Source: Nipponacmea schrenckii | Taxonomy: Eukaryota; Mollusca; Gastropoda; Lottiidae | Length of the DNA stretch: 64,000 bases | Reading direction: 5' to 3' | Assembly: GCA_030562195.1 (NCBI GenBank) | Contig: JAUJPP010000007.1 | Span: 26,223,769-26,287,768 of the forward strand | Shown: piece after piece, positions 1 through 12,700 of the stretch | Layout of the letters: each line of letters begins with the position of its first letter | Numbering within the stretch: position 1 is the first letter of the stretch | Notes under the pieces: model-generated | What the model was told of the DNA's origin: nothing | Databases searched by the model: none | The model's input: the letters and a program-made list of their open reading frames with translations, nothing else | Program-made: the position numbers and the translations under genes

Positions 1-1509
1 AATTGAGAAATTATTTTTAATGCTAAATACTATGTTTACTTCAATACTCCTAAAGGCATTAAAGACATCAAAAATTGTGTTTACTTTGTCCATACATGTT
101 GAAATCTTAGCTTCACTATCAATACTTTGTCTAAAAAAGCACAACTTTTGATATCCATAAATTGAATAAATTTTGCATTTTCAAATTACGGTCCAAAAAT
201 ATCAATGTTGCGTGTATTACAAAACCCACTTTTTAGCATTTCTATTTTCCCTCTTGCAATGTTGTTTACAAACAGATAAACTGTGGAGTTTAAAGATAAG
301 TAGATAAAAGTATTGATGTCACAGGTCACTCATTTACGTATTTGAATTCTTTGATAAGATATGACACTTTAAAATTTAAGTCCTAGTAATAACAAAATAT
401 AAGATTATAAAAAAAACATTGCTTACTGTCAAATCACAATATTTGCACAACCATATTTTGTCAATTACTTTAAATGAATAGATATACAAACTCTATTATA
501 CTTTCAAATATCTAAGATTCTTATAGTATTATTTTAAAATCTGATTTTTACATCCGAGAATTTCAGTGAAACTTACTATTTAAAATTAAAATCATTAAAT
601 CTAATATTACTTCAGGCAACAAAGATATTCTTTGACAAAAGACATGCATGCAATTGAACATTGTTTGTTTTCGAATATATGTGACGACAGGAAATGCAAT
701 ACTGATAACAATCGGAAGATAATTAGTTAATCACACTCAATGTTTATGAACATATTATCAATTAGATTAATTTTTCACAAGAACCATTCCTTTTTATAAA
801 TAGGCTAGGTGTAATATCCATGTCAACACAAGTGATAAATACACTGGCTTGATTTCAAACTTGAATCTTCATGGTGAGAAAAAACAATTTATTTATCGGT
901 ACTTGTAGTTATAATTATGTCAAAATACATTATAGATATAATGTATGAAAAGCTTATACCAATAAGTAAGTAATTCATTAAGTATTACATGTCAACAAAA
1001 GTGCATTATACACTGAAAAAAGAAACAAAATTCATTTCAAAATTTATTGGTACTGGTGCTTGTAATTATATAATGAGGAACTGGCAAATTTCTCCCGCTA
1101 GAGGGCCCTGTCGTAAACTAGGACCTACTCTCCATAGTTACCGATGGACGCTAGTACTGAGAAAGATGGCTAGCTTTGAAAAAAACTTCAACAAATATTG
1201 CAATAAAACTTTGACCGAGCTAAAGGAAATGCTTTGAATTGAATCGACTGAAAATGTATGTCCTCCTTTTCCTTTACATAATGGTACAGAACAATGAGCT
1301 GGCGTGGTAAATTCGTACAAAAAAAACATGCAAACACTATGTGGAACCGGTAGAAATAACTGAGTACATTAGCAGACGATTGACTAGTACCATGTCCTAG
1401 TTTACTTGCGCGCCCCCTAGGGAGGACGCCATTATTGCCAGAATGCCATTAAACAAGGCATGGTTGATATAATTTCCCAATGTTAATACCAATAAGTGAG
1501 TATTAGAGT
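1..1509. other. No gene seen; AT-rich sequence, probably the PDCD4 first intron or intergenic
   Basis: I see no open frame with recognisable protein similarity and no RNA gene in this stretch. It lies downstream (on the minus strand) of the PDCD4-like first coding exon, so it could be part of a long first intron or lie outside the gene. The short frames present are uncharacteristic of protein. Confidence 0.5.
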
Positions 1510-1517
1510 ATTAGAGG

Positions 1518-1958
1518 TAGTGCTGGCACGATATATCGTTGAATCGATGTATCATAATACGACATGCCAGAATATGCGTATCGTACCACAGGGTCGTACA
1601 TCGATACTTGACATACAGGGCATTCCATAAAAAGTGGGCAATATTTTATTAACTAGTCCGTGAATGCAAGCTTATCCCATCATACATTCCTTTTGCGAAC
1701 ACTGAAATCCATTGTTTTCAAATAACTGATTTGACATTTAAGTTAGTAGACAGACAGGCTTGATTATTTTTAGTTTATAGTTTATTAGTGAAAAACCTGA
1801 GAAAACTAGTGAAATAATTATTAATAACATTCTCTTATCTTGAAATATAAAAGTGTTAAAACTATAAAATATTAAAACCTTTGAGAAAAAGTCTTAGTTT
1901 TTATCTATTTATTGCAATACGTATTGTATCGTGGCTTGACTGACAATACCCAGCACTA
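1518..1958. mobile_element. hAT-type MITE with perfect 8-bp target-site duplication
   Basis: The element starts TAGTGCTGG and ends CCAGCACTA, an inverted terminal repeat. It is flanked by the direct repeat ATTAGAGG at 1510-1517 and 1959-1966. An 8-bp target duplication with a short TIR of this form is characteristic of the hAT superfamily. There is no transposase reading frame in its 441 bp, so it is non-autonomous. The interior is rich in cgta/tacg palindromic segments. A diverged, shorter copy in the opposite orientation lies at 57142-57424. Confidence 0.9.
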
Positions 1959-1966
1959 ATTAGAGG

Positions 1967-2930
1967 CAGGGCACAATAGGTATTAAGAAAGGGAATTATT
2001 TTATTTACCAAATGACAAAAACAAGTGAGGGTAACCCTCTTCAGAATATAAGCTTACAGTTAAATATCTCAGAGTGTGAAATATATCACAAACCTTATGC
2101 AAGTAGGTTTAATAGAACCTGTATGTAAGAAGTGATAATAAAACTAGGTGGGGCAAAATTATTTGATAGAATAAGTACTGTAATTCTGGATAATTACAGG
2201 TAATGTTAAATAATAACCAGTAAATGGCATTAAAGATAAGCCTTTTTAACAGTCCACTATTGATTGGTGATATTCATAGTGGATATCTGGTTATTAATCA
2301 ACTTTCTGGATAAGGCCAAAAATCAGTATTTTTAAAGGAGGCTAAATTACTAAGATAAATTCCTGTACTAGTTAATCAACCAATGCTGAGAGTGATTATT
2401 GTTTGCAGGGCCAGACTACCTTTTACACTTAAATAAAGGTCTATATGTATTACCTGTGTGTATATGAGTTTATATCAATACTTAGTTTAACTAATAATTA
2501 GTTGACTTTTTTATTAACAATTGGAAGATTTTAATATGAATTTCTTGATATGTATATCTTACATTTTAACTGTTCTGTGTCCTGTAGGCCAATTGTGGCA
2601 AGAAATCGTATTATCTCTTTTTAATTTGTATTAGGCACTTATTTATAAATTTGTGAGATTTCTTTTTAATAAACTAATAATTATCATATCTTAATTTCCT
2701 ATATCTGCAACCAATTAATGGTTAAGATTATATGAGAAATCTTTTTAATCTCAATTTAATAAAGAAACTTGCATTATAGAATGCAAAAATATCCAAAAAA
2801 TAACATCCAACATTGATCAAAGTCAATTCATTTCAGAAATTAAATAGAGTAAATAGTCTGAAATTATATGTCGAAATACCTCAATAAAAACTGTGGCAAT
2901 TGTAGTGCTCACATGAATAGTGATTTTTGC
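1967..2930. other. No gene seen; AT-rich sequence
   Basis: No supported coding region, RNA gene or repeat boundary was found here. Confidence 0.4.
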
Positions 2931-3174
2931 TATTCGACTATTTGACAGCATAATTGCGTGGCAAATAAAATTTGTCACGCTTTGTTTTCGTTCGGATTAT
3001 TTTTTTTTTTTTTTTTTGGAAGCTCGCTAGCCCAAACGGAAAAAGATAGACTATTTTTGTTTTCACCAATGGTTTTTATATGGGCTGGAATCAAAAATGA
3101 ATATCTAACATAATATTTTCGCTAACCCGAAAGTGGCTAATTGCATAATATGCAAATAAGATTTCAAGCTAGCT

Positions 3175-4200
3175 CGGGCCCTAATAGTCGGATCGGTCTG
3201 AAATTTACAGGATATAGATAGATAGGCAGCGCAATTAAAACTACATCATCAAAATTTTTTGATCACTTCCGGTTTGGGCGTGGGGACTTCCGGTTTTTTC
3301 GTCGGGCGACCCTGCTTCCCATGTAATTCAAGAATCTAAACAAAAACAGTATATTTAAGCTATACTAAATGATTTTAATCCCCTGAGATGAAGAAAAATT
3401 AAATTGAATGTTGCGCATGCGCAGTTTTCAAAAATAGCAAATTTTCTTAAAAATTTAATAAGTCCGCCAATTATTGACCGATTTTTATGATTTTGGTGTC
3501 TATCAAAACCTTGATACTTTATCTAAAAAATGTTGGGAACAGAATTTTGATTTTCGAATTTGAATTTTTTTTATGCCCGTTCGAATTTTTCAAAAATTTA
3601 AAACTCTATATCTCGTGACCTTGACCTTCAATGACCTTGACATTTGAGATGTAGAATGTCCTTGACCTCAGCTGTCTATAGATGTGCTGATATTGCATGA
3701 CAAATATTAACTTCCGGTTTTATAGCCCACCGAAATCTGACTATTTTGCAATTTTGGACGGTTATATTACACTTTCGGGCTCTAATGTTCGGATCGATCT
3801 GAAATTTACAGGATATAGATAAATACGCAACACAATTAAAAATATATCATCAAAATTTTTTGATCACTTCCGGTTTGGGCGTGGGGACTTCCGGTTTTTT
3901 ATCTCATTTCAGTCGACCCTACATCCCGTGTAATTCAAGAATGTAAGCAAAAACAGTATATATTAGCTATACAAAATAATTTGTATCCCCCGAGAAGAAA
4001 AAAATTCTAATTGCTAGTTGCGCATGCGCCATTTTTCCGAGAATGGCAAATTTTCTTTAAAATTTAATTAGTCCGTCATTTATTATTTATGCCCTTTTTA
4101 AAAATTTGAAATTCTAAATCTTGTGACCTTCACCTTCAATGACCTTGAAATTTTCCATATAGAATGGCCTTGACATCAGCTGTCTATAGATCTAACAATA
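3175..4200. repeat. Tandem pair of a dispersed repeat with CTTCCGGT motifs
   Basis: Two adjacent diverged units, about 3175-3773 and 3774-4200, share the same order of blocks: a block ending in GAAATTTACAGGATATAGAT, then TTTTTTGATCACTTCCGG, then a block with GCGCATGCGC-like sequence, then the GTGACCTT-rich segment. Related blocks recur near 34950-35270, 36900-38600, 61780-62200 and 63520-64000, some inverted. No coding capacity is seen. It is a dispersed repeat family, probably a non-autonomous transposon, but I cannot define its true termini. Confidence 0.65.
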
Positions 4201-6900
4201 TTGTTACGCTTGTTCCACAATTGGAGGCTGAAAAGTACCGGAATTGAAAGCTAGCAGGTTAGAAGTTTCAAAATGTTCGAAATCCATGGGATAACGCATA
4301 GTTGCCACGCTCGGAGCTGTTCACAGTTCTAGTTGGATTTGTATTCGATTAATCGACGATATTTTCAATTAAAAATTGCATTGCAAAATCAGCTTTAATA
4401 TCGGTGGAATTTGCTGGTTTTCTCTCTTGCAATAAAGATTTACAACAGTACTATAAATACCTCGCTTTGAAAGGGTATTTCATGACATACAATTATTATT
4501 CAATACATGCTGGTTGCGTTTTGAGGAACAATAAAGCCTGTAAACAATGGAATAAAACGTATTCAGTTCTAATTGATAAAAAAATTGAAGTACCAAAATA
4601 AAAGAAAACCATCCGAAGTGAACCTTCTTTCATCTGATTGGATAATTACATGTTTCTATTTATTACTAGTTATATAAATGAGATGCCACACTGAGAGACT
4701 TAACAACACAATCTATATAACTTGGTACAGGGATTATCTTGAAATAATTCAAAATAAATTGCGTGAAATTACCCCTGATAATCTTGTTCTAACTAAAGGA
4801 GTCTGTACATCTAGGCATGAGATTAAAATATAGATCCACAGATGGTTGTTTGTCTATGTTTGGATAGAAAACTGAATGTTTAATTCTTAAAAACTGTATT
4901 GCACTGCGTTTTGATATGAACAAATTGATTCCGGTTTATTTGTCCTATATCCGAGTTGGTTCGTTTAAGTAGATTTTACAACACTCATAGAACTTGGATA
5001 ACCAGTAGTAATCGAGAACTATTGTATGCGAATTTATGTTCAATTTTGAAACATCAGTAGCAGTTTGGGGTGATTTATTTAAAGTTAAATATTTCTATCT
5101 AAACAAAACTCTTGCATTAGCAGGCACATTAGTTTGACTGCTGTTATAAAGACAATGTTATTCAAAGGGGATTTTCAAAACGTCCGAATGTATCATCATT
5201 TAATCTTGTTCATAGACGAATAATCGAATAGTAAAATCTGATTCGAATATTCGCGAAAACGGCTTCGAATACTACTAATCAATTATTTGTGTTAGCACTA
5301 GTCAATTGTAGATCCTTTGTATTGACAGTTGTTTGTCACAATAGACTATAAGAGACTGTGACAAGTAGACTAAAAAAAGTGCAACATTTCAAGGACAGAC
5401 ATTTTTTTCATTTCATCTACTGCAGAAAAATAAAATTAAAAAATTCAACTACAATGTATCTCATTTTCTCCTAAACTAAAGTCATAAATCATAATCTCAA
5501 TTTTGGACACCCATTGCAGATCATTTAACAGGTTATTACATATTACTGAAGCATTTAACCTGTATAAAACTATGCCCACTACACCTTAATTTGACATGGT
5601 CTCATAAACCACTTTACTTAGCTGTTTGTAGGTGTGAAATGAGCACAAAGTGTCTAATAACAAGTGATTTGATTTGCTAGAAAGGTTCTAGGGCTAATTT
5701 TGATTGGACAATATTTAGTTATGAATACAACATTTTCATCACTTGTATTATCATTGCCTTGAGGAAGTACCGGTATCACAAATGGAGGTGTGGTTTGGAC
5801 AGGAACGTTAAGTCTACTTGCGTTGAAGAAATCACTTAGCAACAAACTTAATAATCAAGTTTTTCACACTTACTGAGTTTCAATTTATATAGTATAATAT
5901 TGCCCTCAGCTATTGAGCTATAAGCAACGCAAATCAGATATTAAAACAAAGGCAAAGAGGCAACTATTTTTATTTGCTCAAATTTCAGATCTACTTGACC
6001 ATCAACCTGTTTATATCAGCTATCATTGACCCTAATAAAATAAAAACATATCATTAAATGACAGTTTTAAGAGCAACTTGACCTGTGAATCATCAAATCA
6101 TGCAGTCTTATCAAGTTCAAATTAATTAAAAACCTTCTTTTTGTTTAGGAGTTCAAATTAAACCTTACCTCCACCTAAGTAATATTAAATTTAGATTATA
6201 ATTTTATTCCTTTTTTCAGCCAAATTATCAGGGGAATTCTCAATGACATAAATAACCAAATATTTACAAAACAAAATATAGTAGTATTTGAGAGTAGTAC
6301 TTTAACCAAGGTCATATTCGCTCATTGTTTAACTTTTAAGACCAAAATGGCAAATTCAATCCCTTTGTCAATTGCCATTACCGTCAAACCACAAACTTCA
6401 AGTTAGATATCTGTGAACTAACTATTAGGTCATATAACCTAATTTTTTTCTACAAATTGTACAAATAGTCATAAAATAAGTTTGCAATACCCCTAGATTT
6501 CTTTATCGTAATCAACAATATACACACACTATTAATAGACTACCTTGACCTTCACCGACTTTGTATAAATATTATGACTGACATATTTAATGAGCAGGTT
6601 CACCCAGACATGCTTTGATCAGCAATAAAAACAATCAGGCGACTATGGTCCATGACATTTCATGAAAACAAAACAAATTTGTTTCTTGGGTTATCTATAT
6701 TCAAAATATTACACTTTTAATAAACAATTACAAATTGGAAAGAAAGGTAAATAAAACGAAAAGTCAACAACGCTGAAAAAAGTCAGCTGTGAAGAAAAAT
6801 AAACAAAACAATCAAATACACAAGTCGGCAGGGATTTCTGATCGAAATGCAACATTGGCCATTAATGCAATCTCTGCATTAATATATTTTTCAAAAGCAA
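4201..6900. other. No gene seen between the dispersed repeat and the PDCD4-like exon
   Basis: Short frames at 4404-4601 (+) and 5654-5845 (-) show no family resemblance and no splice context that I can defend. The stretch may be the first intron of the PDCD4-like gene, which is read toward lower coordinates. Confidence 0.4.
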
Positions 6901-6945
6901 ATAATATTTATTTTTCAAGTGCAAAAATTAAAAATCGTCCATTAC

Positions 6946-7243
6946 CTTTCTTTGGCAAGCCTCTGCCTTTTCCATTTCGAGATTTTTTGCTGTTTTTCGA
7001 AAATGGCTGAGTGCCCAAATGTTGTTTTGCTTTTTGCTGATCATTTGTCACATTAATTTCACTTGAAGGGCTTTTTCTTAAACCTTTCTTCGACTTTTTG
7101 AAACTCCTCACTTCTTTCCCAGTTTCTTCGTTGGAAAAATCTCCGCTGTTATCAAGGTTTCCGTTCAGCTCGTCAAGAACGGCTTCGCCATTTTGTAGGA
7201 CGCCATTTGTAGTGGCTAATTCTATACCATTTTTAAAAGACAT
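6946..7243 (-). CDS. PDCD4: PDCD4-like programmed cell death protein 4, first coding exon (partial gene)
   Basis: PDCD4 is a tumour-suppressor protein that binds the helicase eIF4A through two MA3 domains and represses translation; its N-terminal region is basic and binds RNA. Seen here is one minus-strand exon of about 99 codons, from ATG at 7243 (MSFKNG) to a donor AAAG|GTAATG after 6946, ending in phase 1. The protein is acidic and Asn-rich at first, then Lys/Ser-rich, and finishes with SRNGKGRGLPKKG; the closely similar SGKGRGLPKKGG block is the signature of the PDCD4 N-terminus in animals. An in-frame ATG further upstream at 7306 exists, but its extension looks unlike protein. The exons for the MA3 domains were not found at lower coordinates and should lie past the left edge. 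It is divergent (head to head) with the HMG20-like gene, about 2.5 kb apart. Identification rests mainly on the basic motif, so it is good but not certain. Confidence 0.75.
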
Positions 7244-7309
7244 ATTAGCCCCTTTTTCGATTGGTTTTGTACCTCGTGCAACTAACCAGTAATGCTTGAC
7301 TTGCAAATA

Positions 7310-9754
7310 AAAATGCAGACGAGTTACCAGCCAATGTCACAGAGTAAAATAGCAAGATTTCTGCAAAATAATCCAAGCTATGAAAAGTGTTTACGTCTAA
7401 ATTTCTACAAGCTTCTTTATGTTTTGAGGTTTGCTGGGATTGGCTGACCTCACTTCAGAATTTAAATGTTCGATTATACTAGTCTTGATTTCTATAGACT
7501 TTTCATTATAATGATATAATTACTCGATCATATAGGTCTCTTTTAGCAAGGTTGATAAAATAAACCAAACCCCCAATTAATAAACACATGCACTTATTTT
7601 CAATGAAATCTTAAATACAAAAAGGTAACAGATAAATAATTAAATTTCCGTATGAAAGTGCGTCACTTGCCGATATTTCTTTGTGGCTAACAAACGGCTA
7701 TGGGCACTAAGTTCGTGCCTGCAAAAAAAAAAGTCCAAGGTGATACAATGCCAATATACAATATAAACGCATAGGTTGCGCATATATACTCGAGGTCAAG
7801 TCAAATAGATTTTGGAAATTGTAAAACATAGATATCTAATAATAAAAGCCCAAACGCTTACAACAAATTGAGTTCTGTAGATCTATCCAAACAATTTATA
7901 AATACTTATTTTTACAATTACCTTTCCGCAGCCTAATTTCATCAATTCAAAATATATTTATAATGAATTGAAATATAGAGCTGCTTTTAATGCTCCCTCC
8001 TATGCGCATAAAAAGACCTATCTCTGTAAGGAAATCAGATCTAAAAATAGTAGGCCTATCATTGCGTAAGATCTATTCTTAAAAAAAAATCACGATTCCC
8101 TCGATGTCTTATTTTGTCGCATTCGAAACTACACCACTATCAATTATTTCTATTAAAAACCTGATTACTAAAATTTATGAATATCAGTGGCGCCAGCCTC
8201 TTGGAACTGTTGGTACTAATAGGGGGCTGACTGACTTTTTTTATGAGGGGGCAAGTGGGGGTACAAACCATTTTCATGCACAGACGCCACCATTGCTGAC
8301 AATTCCGGCCGCAGTGTTCAACGGAAATCGCTCAATTTCACGATTAGTTATTTAATATATTTCATCGATTAAAGTTATCATAAATTCTTAATTTAACGAT
8401 CAAAAGAAGATTGTAGAAATTGTTCATTGATTGACTGTAGGCCTAGGTGGGTTTTGAATGCCAACAACCAAACTGCCTCAACCGGAAATAAGCAAAGCAT
8501 TAAAACATACGAAAGATGTTAAATTTATGAAGCGTAAAATTTCAAAAAATGACGAAAAGAACTTTTTGAGTGGGTGTATTGTTTATTAACGCCAATATCA
8601 TTGAATAATTTTTTGTGTATAATTATGTCTTTCATTTGTGTTTCTCTGTGGAACGCCTTTTATGATAGTAGTTGCCGCATAAGAAACTATGGATTGTTCC
8701 TTAATGGAAATAACACTTATACATACTATACAGAGTTTGTATGGTAGGCCTTACTAACGCTGTTTTCTTCTAATCGTCGTAATTTACCTGACAATATTAA
8801 TGTAAAGTTTTGAAACGTTGTGTGTAAGATCAACAATCACAGGCTTAGTACATACCTTACTGTAATTTGTACGTTTAGATGAATATACATATGTATGTAA
8901 ATATAGGAGTTCTATATCTAGTGATGATGTAAATTGCTGAAACGTTAGGCCTAATTCTAAAAGCTGACTTAATATTTATTTTTGTCAAATCATCCGATTT
9001 ATTACGTAGGATCTCACCATCTGCTCATAATACTCATTGTTCAACTCATACTTATCTAATCGATGGGAGATCAAATATATAGTGTACCAAATAGTATTTA
9101 CGATAGTGATTTAGTCGACTTCTTTCTTTTACGGGTTATAGAAGTCACAAAAGGGAATGGGGGGGGGGAATCTTTTACCGTAATAAACGATAATATCAAA
9201 CGGGACACAATTCATTGATCGCGTTTACATTTTCAGCAACGGATCCACTTTCAACATTTTCTGTACGTCATGATAATCGCATCGAAAGCACCTGCTACAA
9301 GGGACGTAACTCTCTTTTATTATTCTCTACAAAAAAATCTCAAAGAAAAGATTCCACATCATAGAACAAAAGCAGGTAAAAAGCATCTTTTACACTGCTA
9401 TGATTGAATTGATCCTGGATTCAACTTCTTAATCATACATCGCATCAGCCAAAAATACATAGAAATGTGGCAATTCTGCAACGATCTGGTTTTGTTTATC
9501 ATTCAACCCACAAACAACAATACAACATCAGCAACTAGCATCATCGTCAATTGACGTCAATTAACATCTAGATTTCAGTTCAATTTCTTCACTTGCCTCA
9601 GATCTTCCTTTAGAGCATTAATCAACAAGTACCGGTAACCAATATTTTAAGTAATATTTTATATTCCAGATTTACAAAGCTGAATTATTTAATTGGAAGC
9701 CTTTTGAATTTGTTTGTTACTGTAGTAATACTGTTTGTTAAGAAGAATAAAAGA
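7310..9754. other. Intergenic region between the divergent PDCD4-like and HMG20-like genes
   Basis: This should hold the promoters and 5' UTRs of both genes. I see no convincing coding exon. The small frame at 8104-8355 lies in low-complexity, repeat-like sequence with long G runs, and there is a G tract at about 9159-9168. No core promoter element can be assigned with confidence. Confidence 0.4.
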
Positions 9755-12700
9755 ATGGATAACAATTTCATCCAATTAACAGCAGTTTCAACTGATACGA
9801 CCCTGTCTGAACCACATCTACCAGTCACTTTTCAAACAGATTCAAGCACTAAGGATGGGTTATCGATAGATGAATCAGGGATCCTATCCAATGGAACTGT
9901 GTTTGTTGAAAGTCCAAGAGGGTAATTCTGTTTATAGTTTCTGGCTTTCTGTTTAACAAGGAGAGCATGGAAAAATATCTACCTTCAATTGGCTTTATCT
10001 ATTCGGCATCTATTAACCTATTAATTTATTGAATTGTTGATCTAAGTTAACTGAATTTGATCATTGCTTCACATAGGTTCATTGAAAATAAAGTGTGTAT
10101 GAAATGTTTTAGCTTTTAATGGAGCTAACCAATTTTCCCAATTTTAAATCAGATTAAACATAAGGATGGGTTATCGATTAAAAGGTTTTTTTTCCCAAAT
10201 GGAACTGTTTTTGGGTGAGGGTAATTTGTTTATAGTTTCTGTTAACGGGTTAAAAAGGAGGGGCATGGAAAAAAAATCTCCCCAAGGTTTTGTATTCCAT
10301 CTTTTTAACCTATTTTTTTTGTTTTGGGGTTGATCAATTTAATGAAAATTTTAATTTATTCAGAAAAAATTGTAAAATTTTAGAAGGGAAAAATTTCAAT
10401 TGAAATCTTTTACATCGTTTTCCCTTTTTAAAAGGTTTGCAAAACTTCCATAAATGTGGTGGGGGAATATTCCAATACTTAAAAGCGTCCCAATTTGTCC
10501 CTTTCCCCATTTTTTTAAATTTATTGGTAACTGTCATTTCACACCTGGATTATGTGGCACTGGGTCTTAAGCTTTGTCTTTATAACAGAGCTAAATGTTA
10601 GTTGTTTTTATATTTCATTAAAATCAATTCTAAATAATATTTATGATATTATTAAAGAATTGCTTATTTACACTTCTGATCAATATACAAAATTTAACTC
10701 TACTGATAAAAGATGTACAGAGCTAAATACAAGTCGTTTCTATGTTTTAGTCCAGTTGTTTCTGCCTACGGCTGAAGATGGTTTAGTAGATAGTACTGAC
10801 TATGATGTTAATAAGAAGATACTATGTATACAGACTATAGATACTAATTCAGCTTCTACTGTCACACAGACTAATAGTGCTAATGTAAGTCTACTGTTAT
10901 CATAGTTCCATTTACATAATGTCAATGTTTTACACACCCTATCTAATATCTTGATATCATTTAGTACTTATGACTTAATACCTATGATGTCAAATAATCA
11001 GTACCAGTAGAGTACACAATTCCAAAATTTGTAATCTTTCTCTTTCAGAATTTTTATAGACTGTATTTGTCATTTTAGATGCCAAAACGGAAGGGTGGAT
11101 GGCCCAAAGGCAAAAAGAGAAAAAATACACCAGAAGTAAATGCACCCAGAGCACCACTTTCAGGGTAAGATTTATGATGATGTACTGGAATGTACTTAAT
11201 ACTAGAACAGCACTATTAGAATGGACAAAAGGAAAACAATTTGAAGCCTAGTATTTCCCTTTGAATAACTGATGTGGTTAATATTTTGTTGTAGTTATGT
11301 GATATATGCTATGGAAAGAAGACAACAGATTAAAGAAATCAATCCTGAACTACCATTTGTAGAAGTGACTAAAATATTGGGTCAAGAATGGTCCAACATG
11401 TCAACTGATAAAAAACAAGTAAGAATATCTCTAGCCCTAAGTTACAAGTTACTGTGATATATAGATGAGATATTAGGATACTTAGGACCAGCCATGGCAA
11501 TATTAATAGGAGCTACCCTGACTGAGATCGAAAGAATTTTTGCTCTCAAATGACAACAATACTCTCATTATGGACCTAGACATAACACTTATATAATAAT
11601 GAGTGTTGCTAGTGAATTCTCTCCATGACAAGAACCTAATTTGGCATAACATTTGGTATGGATACAAAACTGAATCATTTATAAATCTATCAAGATATTA
11701 CCAGATATTATACTATCAAGGGGCAAGGTAAGTTGTGGAGTTGTATGGGGTAAAAACCTACCCCTTGACTGTAGCGTTTAAACAATAATAAATGAGCCAA
11801 TTTTGAATTTTTACAGAAATATTTAGAAGAAGCAAGTGCAGACAAGCAGAGATATATAGATGAATTAAAAGTTTTTCAACATTCTGAACAGTATAAAAAT
11901 TATATTCTAAAAAAGCGGAAGTTAAAACAGATAAATAGTGAGCTTTTCTTTACTGTTTGGTGTGGGAAATGTTGTTGGAATGCTTGTAATATACAATAGC
12001 TGTATGAAAGATATCCATGAAAATGAAATGAATTTTATGAAGTTATACATGCCACTCTCATGGGCTAATGAAGATAGGCAACGCTATGCAGTGTGCAATG
12101 AGGAAAATTTTGATAGGATCTTTAACGTGCACAGAGCCCTGGTTAATTGTCCCATCTGAACGACTAGACAGTGAAATATCAATATTGTATGTTAAAAATT
12201 ATCATTAAGTTATTCTATTTCTGGCTACAAGCCTATGATATTGAAAAAAAAAAAATAAGTTCTGACTAAGTGCTGTGATTTATATTTCAACATCAATGTA
12301 TTATGAATAATCAAGGGCAATAACTGTGTATTATAGGTGGTGATGATAATGATATTATAGAGTGTATTGGTGATAACTATAACCCTCTTATTGATGTAGA
12401 GGTGAGTGAAACACAAATATTTCTAGTAGTTAGTTGTTAGTCTGCGATTCAAGAAAAAGATGTTGAGAGCTTTGCATTAAGTTTTCTGAATGTGTGCTTT
12501 TACAGCTAATATCGCTATGTGTCATCCATACCTTTTACAAAAAGTATTGCTCTGTACCATCCATACCTTTTTAGAATGGAAATATGAAAACTGTTTTGTC
12601 TAGGATTCAAGATAACAGGTTGATATTTATATTAACAGTTAGTATTGCTCTGTGCCATCTGTACAGATCACTTATTAGAATGGAAATCTGACATCTGGTT

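Noticed and set aside
4404..4601. 65-codon frame on the plus strand
   Set aside because: No family resemblance, signal or splice context; it lies in repeat-adjacent AT-rich DNA and is expected by chance.
5654..5845. 63-codon frame on the minus strand, possible next PDCD4 exon
   Set aside because: It has no resemblance to MA3 domains or the PDCD4 linker, and splice sites do not fit phase 1 convincingly.
8104..8355. 83-codon frame on the plus strand between PDCD4 and HMG20
   Set aside because: Its composition is irregular, with G runs and repeat-like sequence; no domain is recognised.
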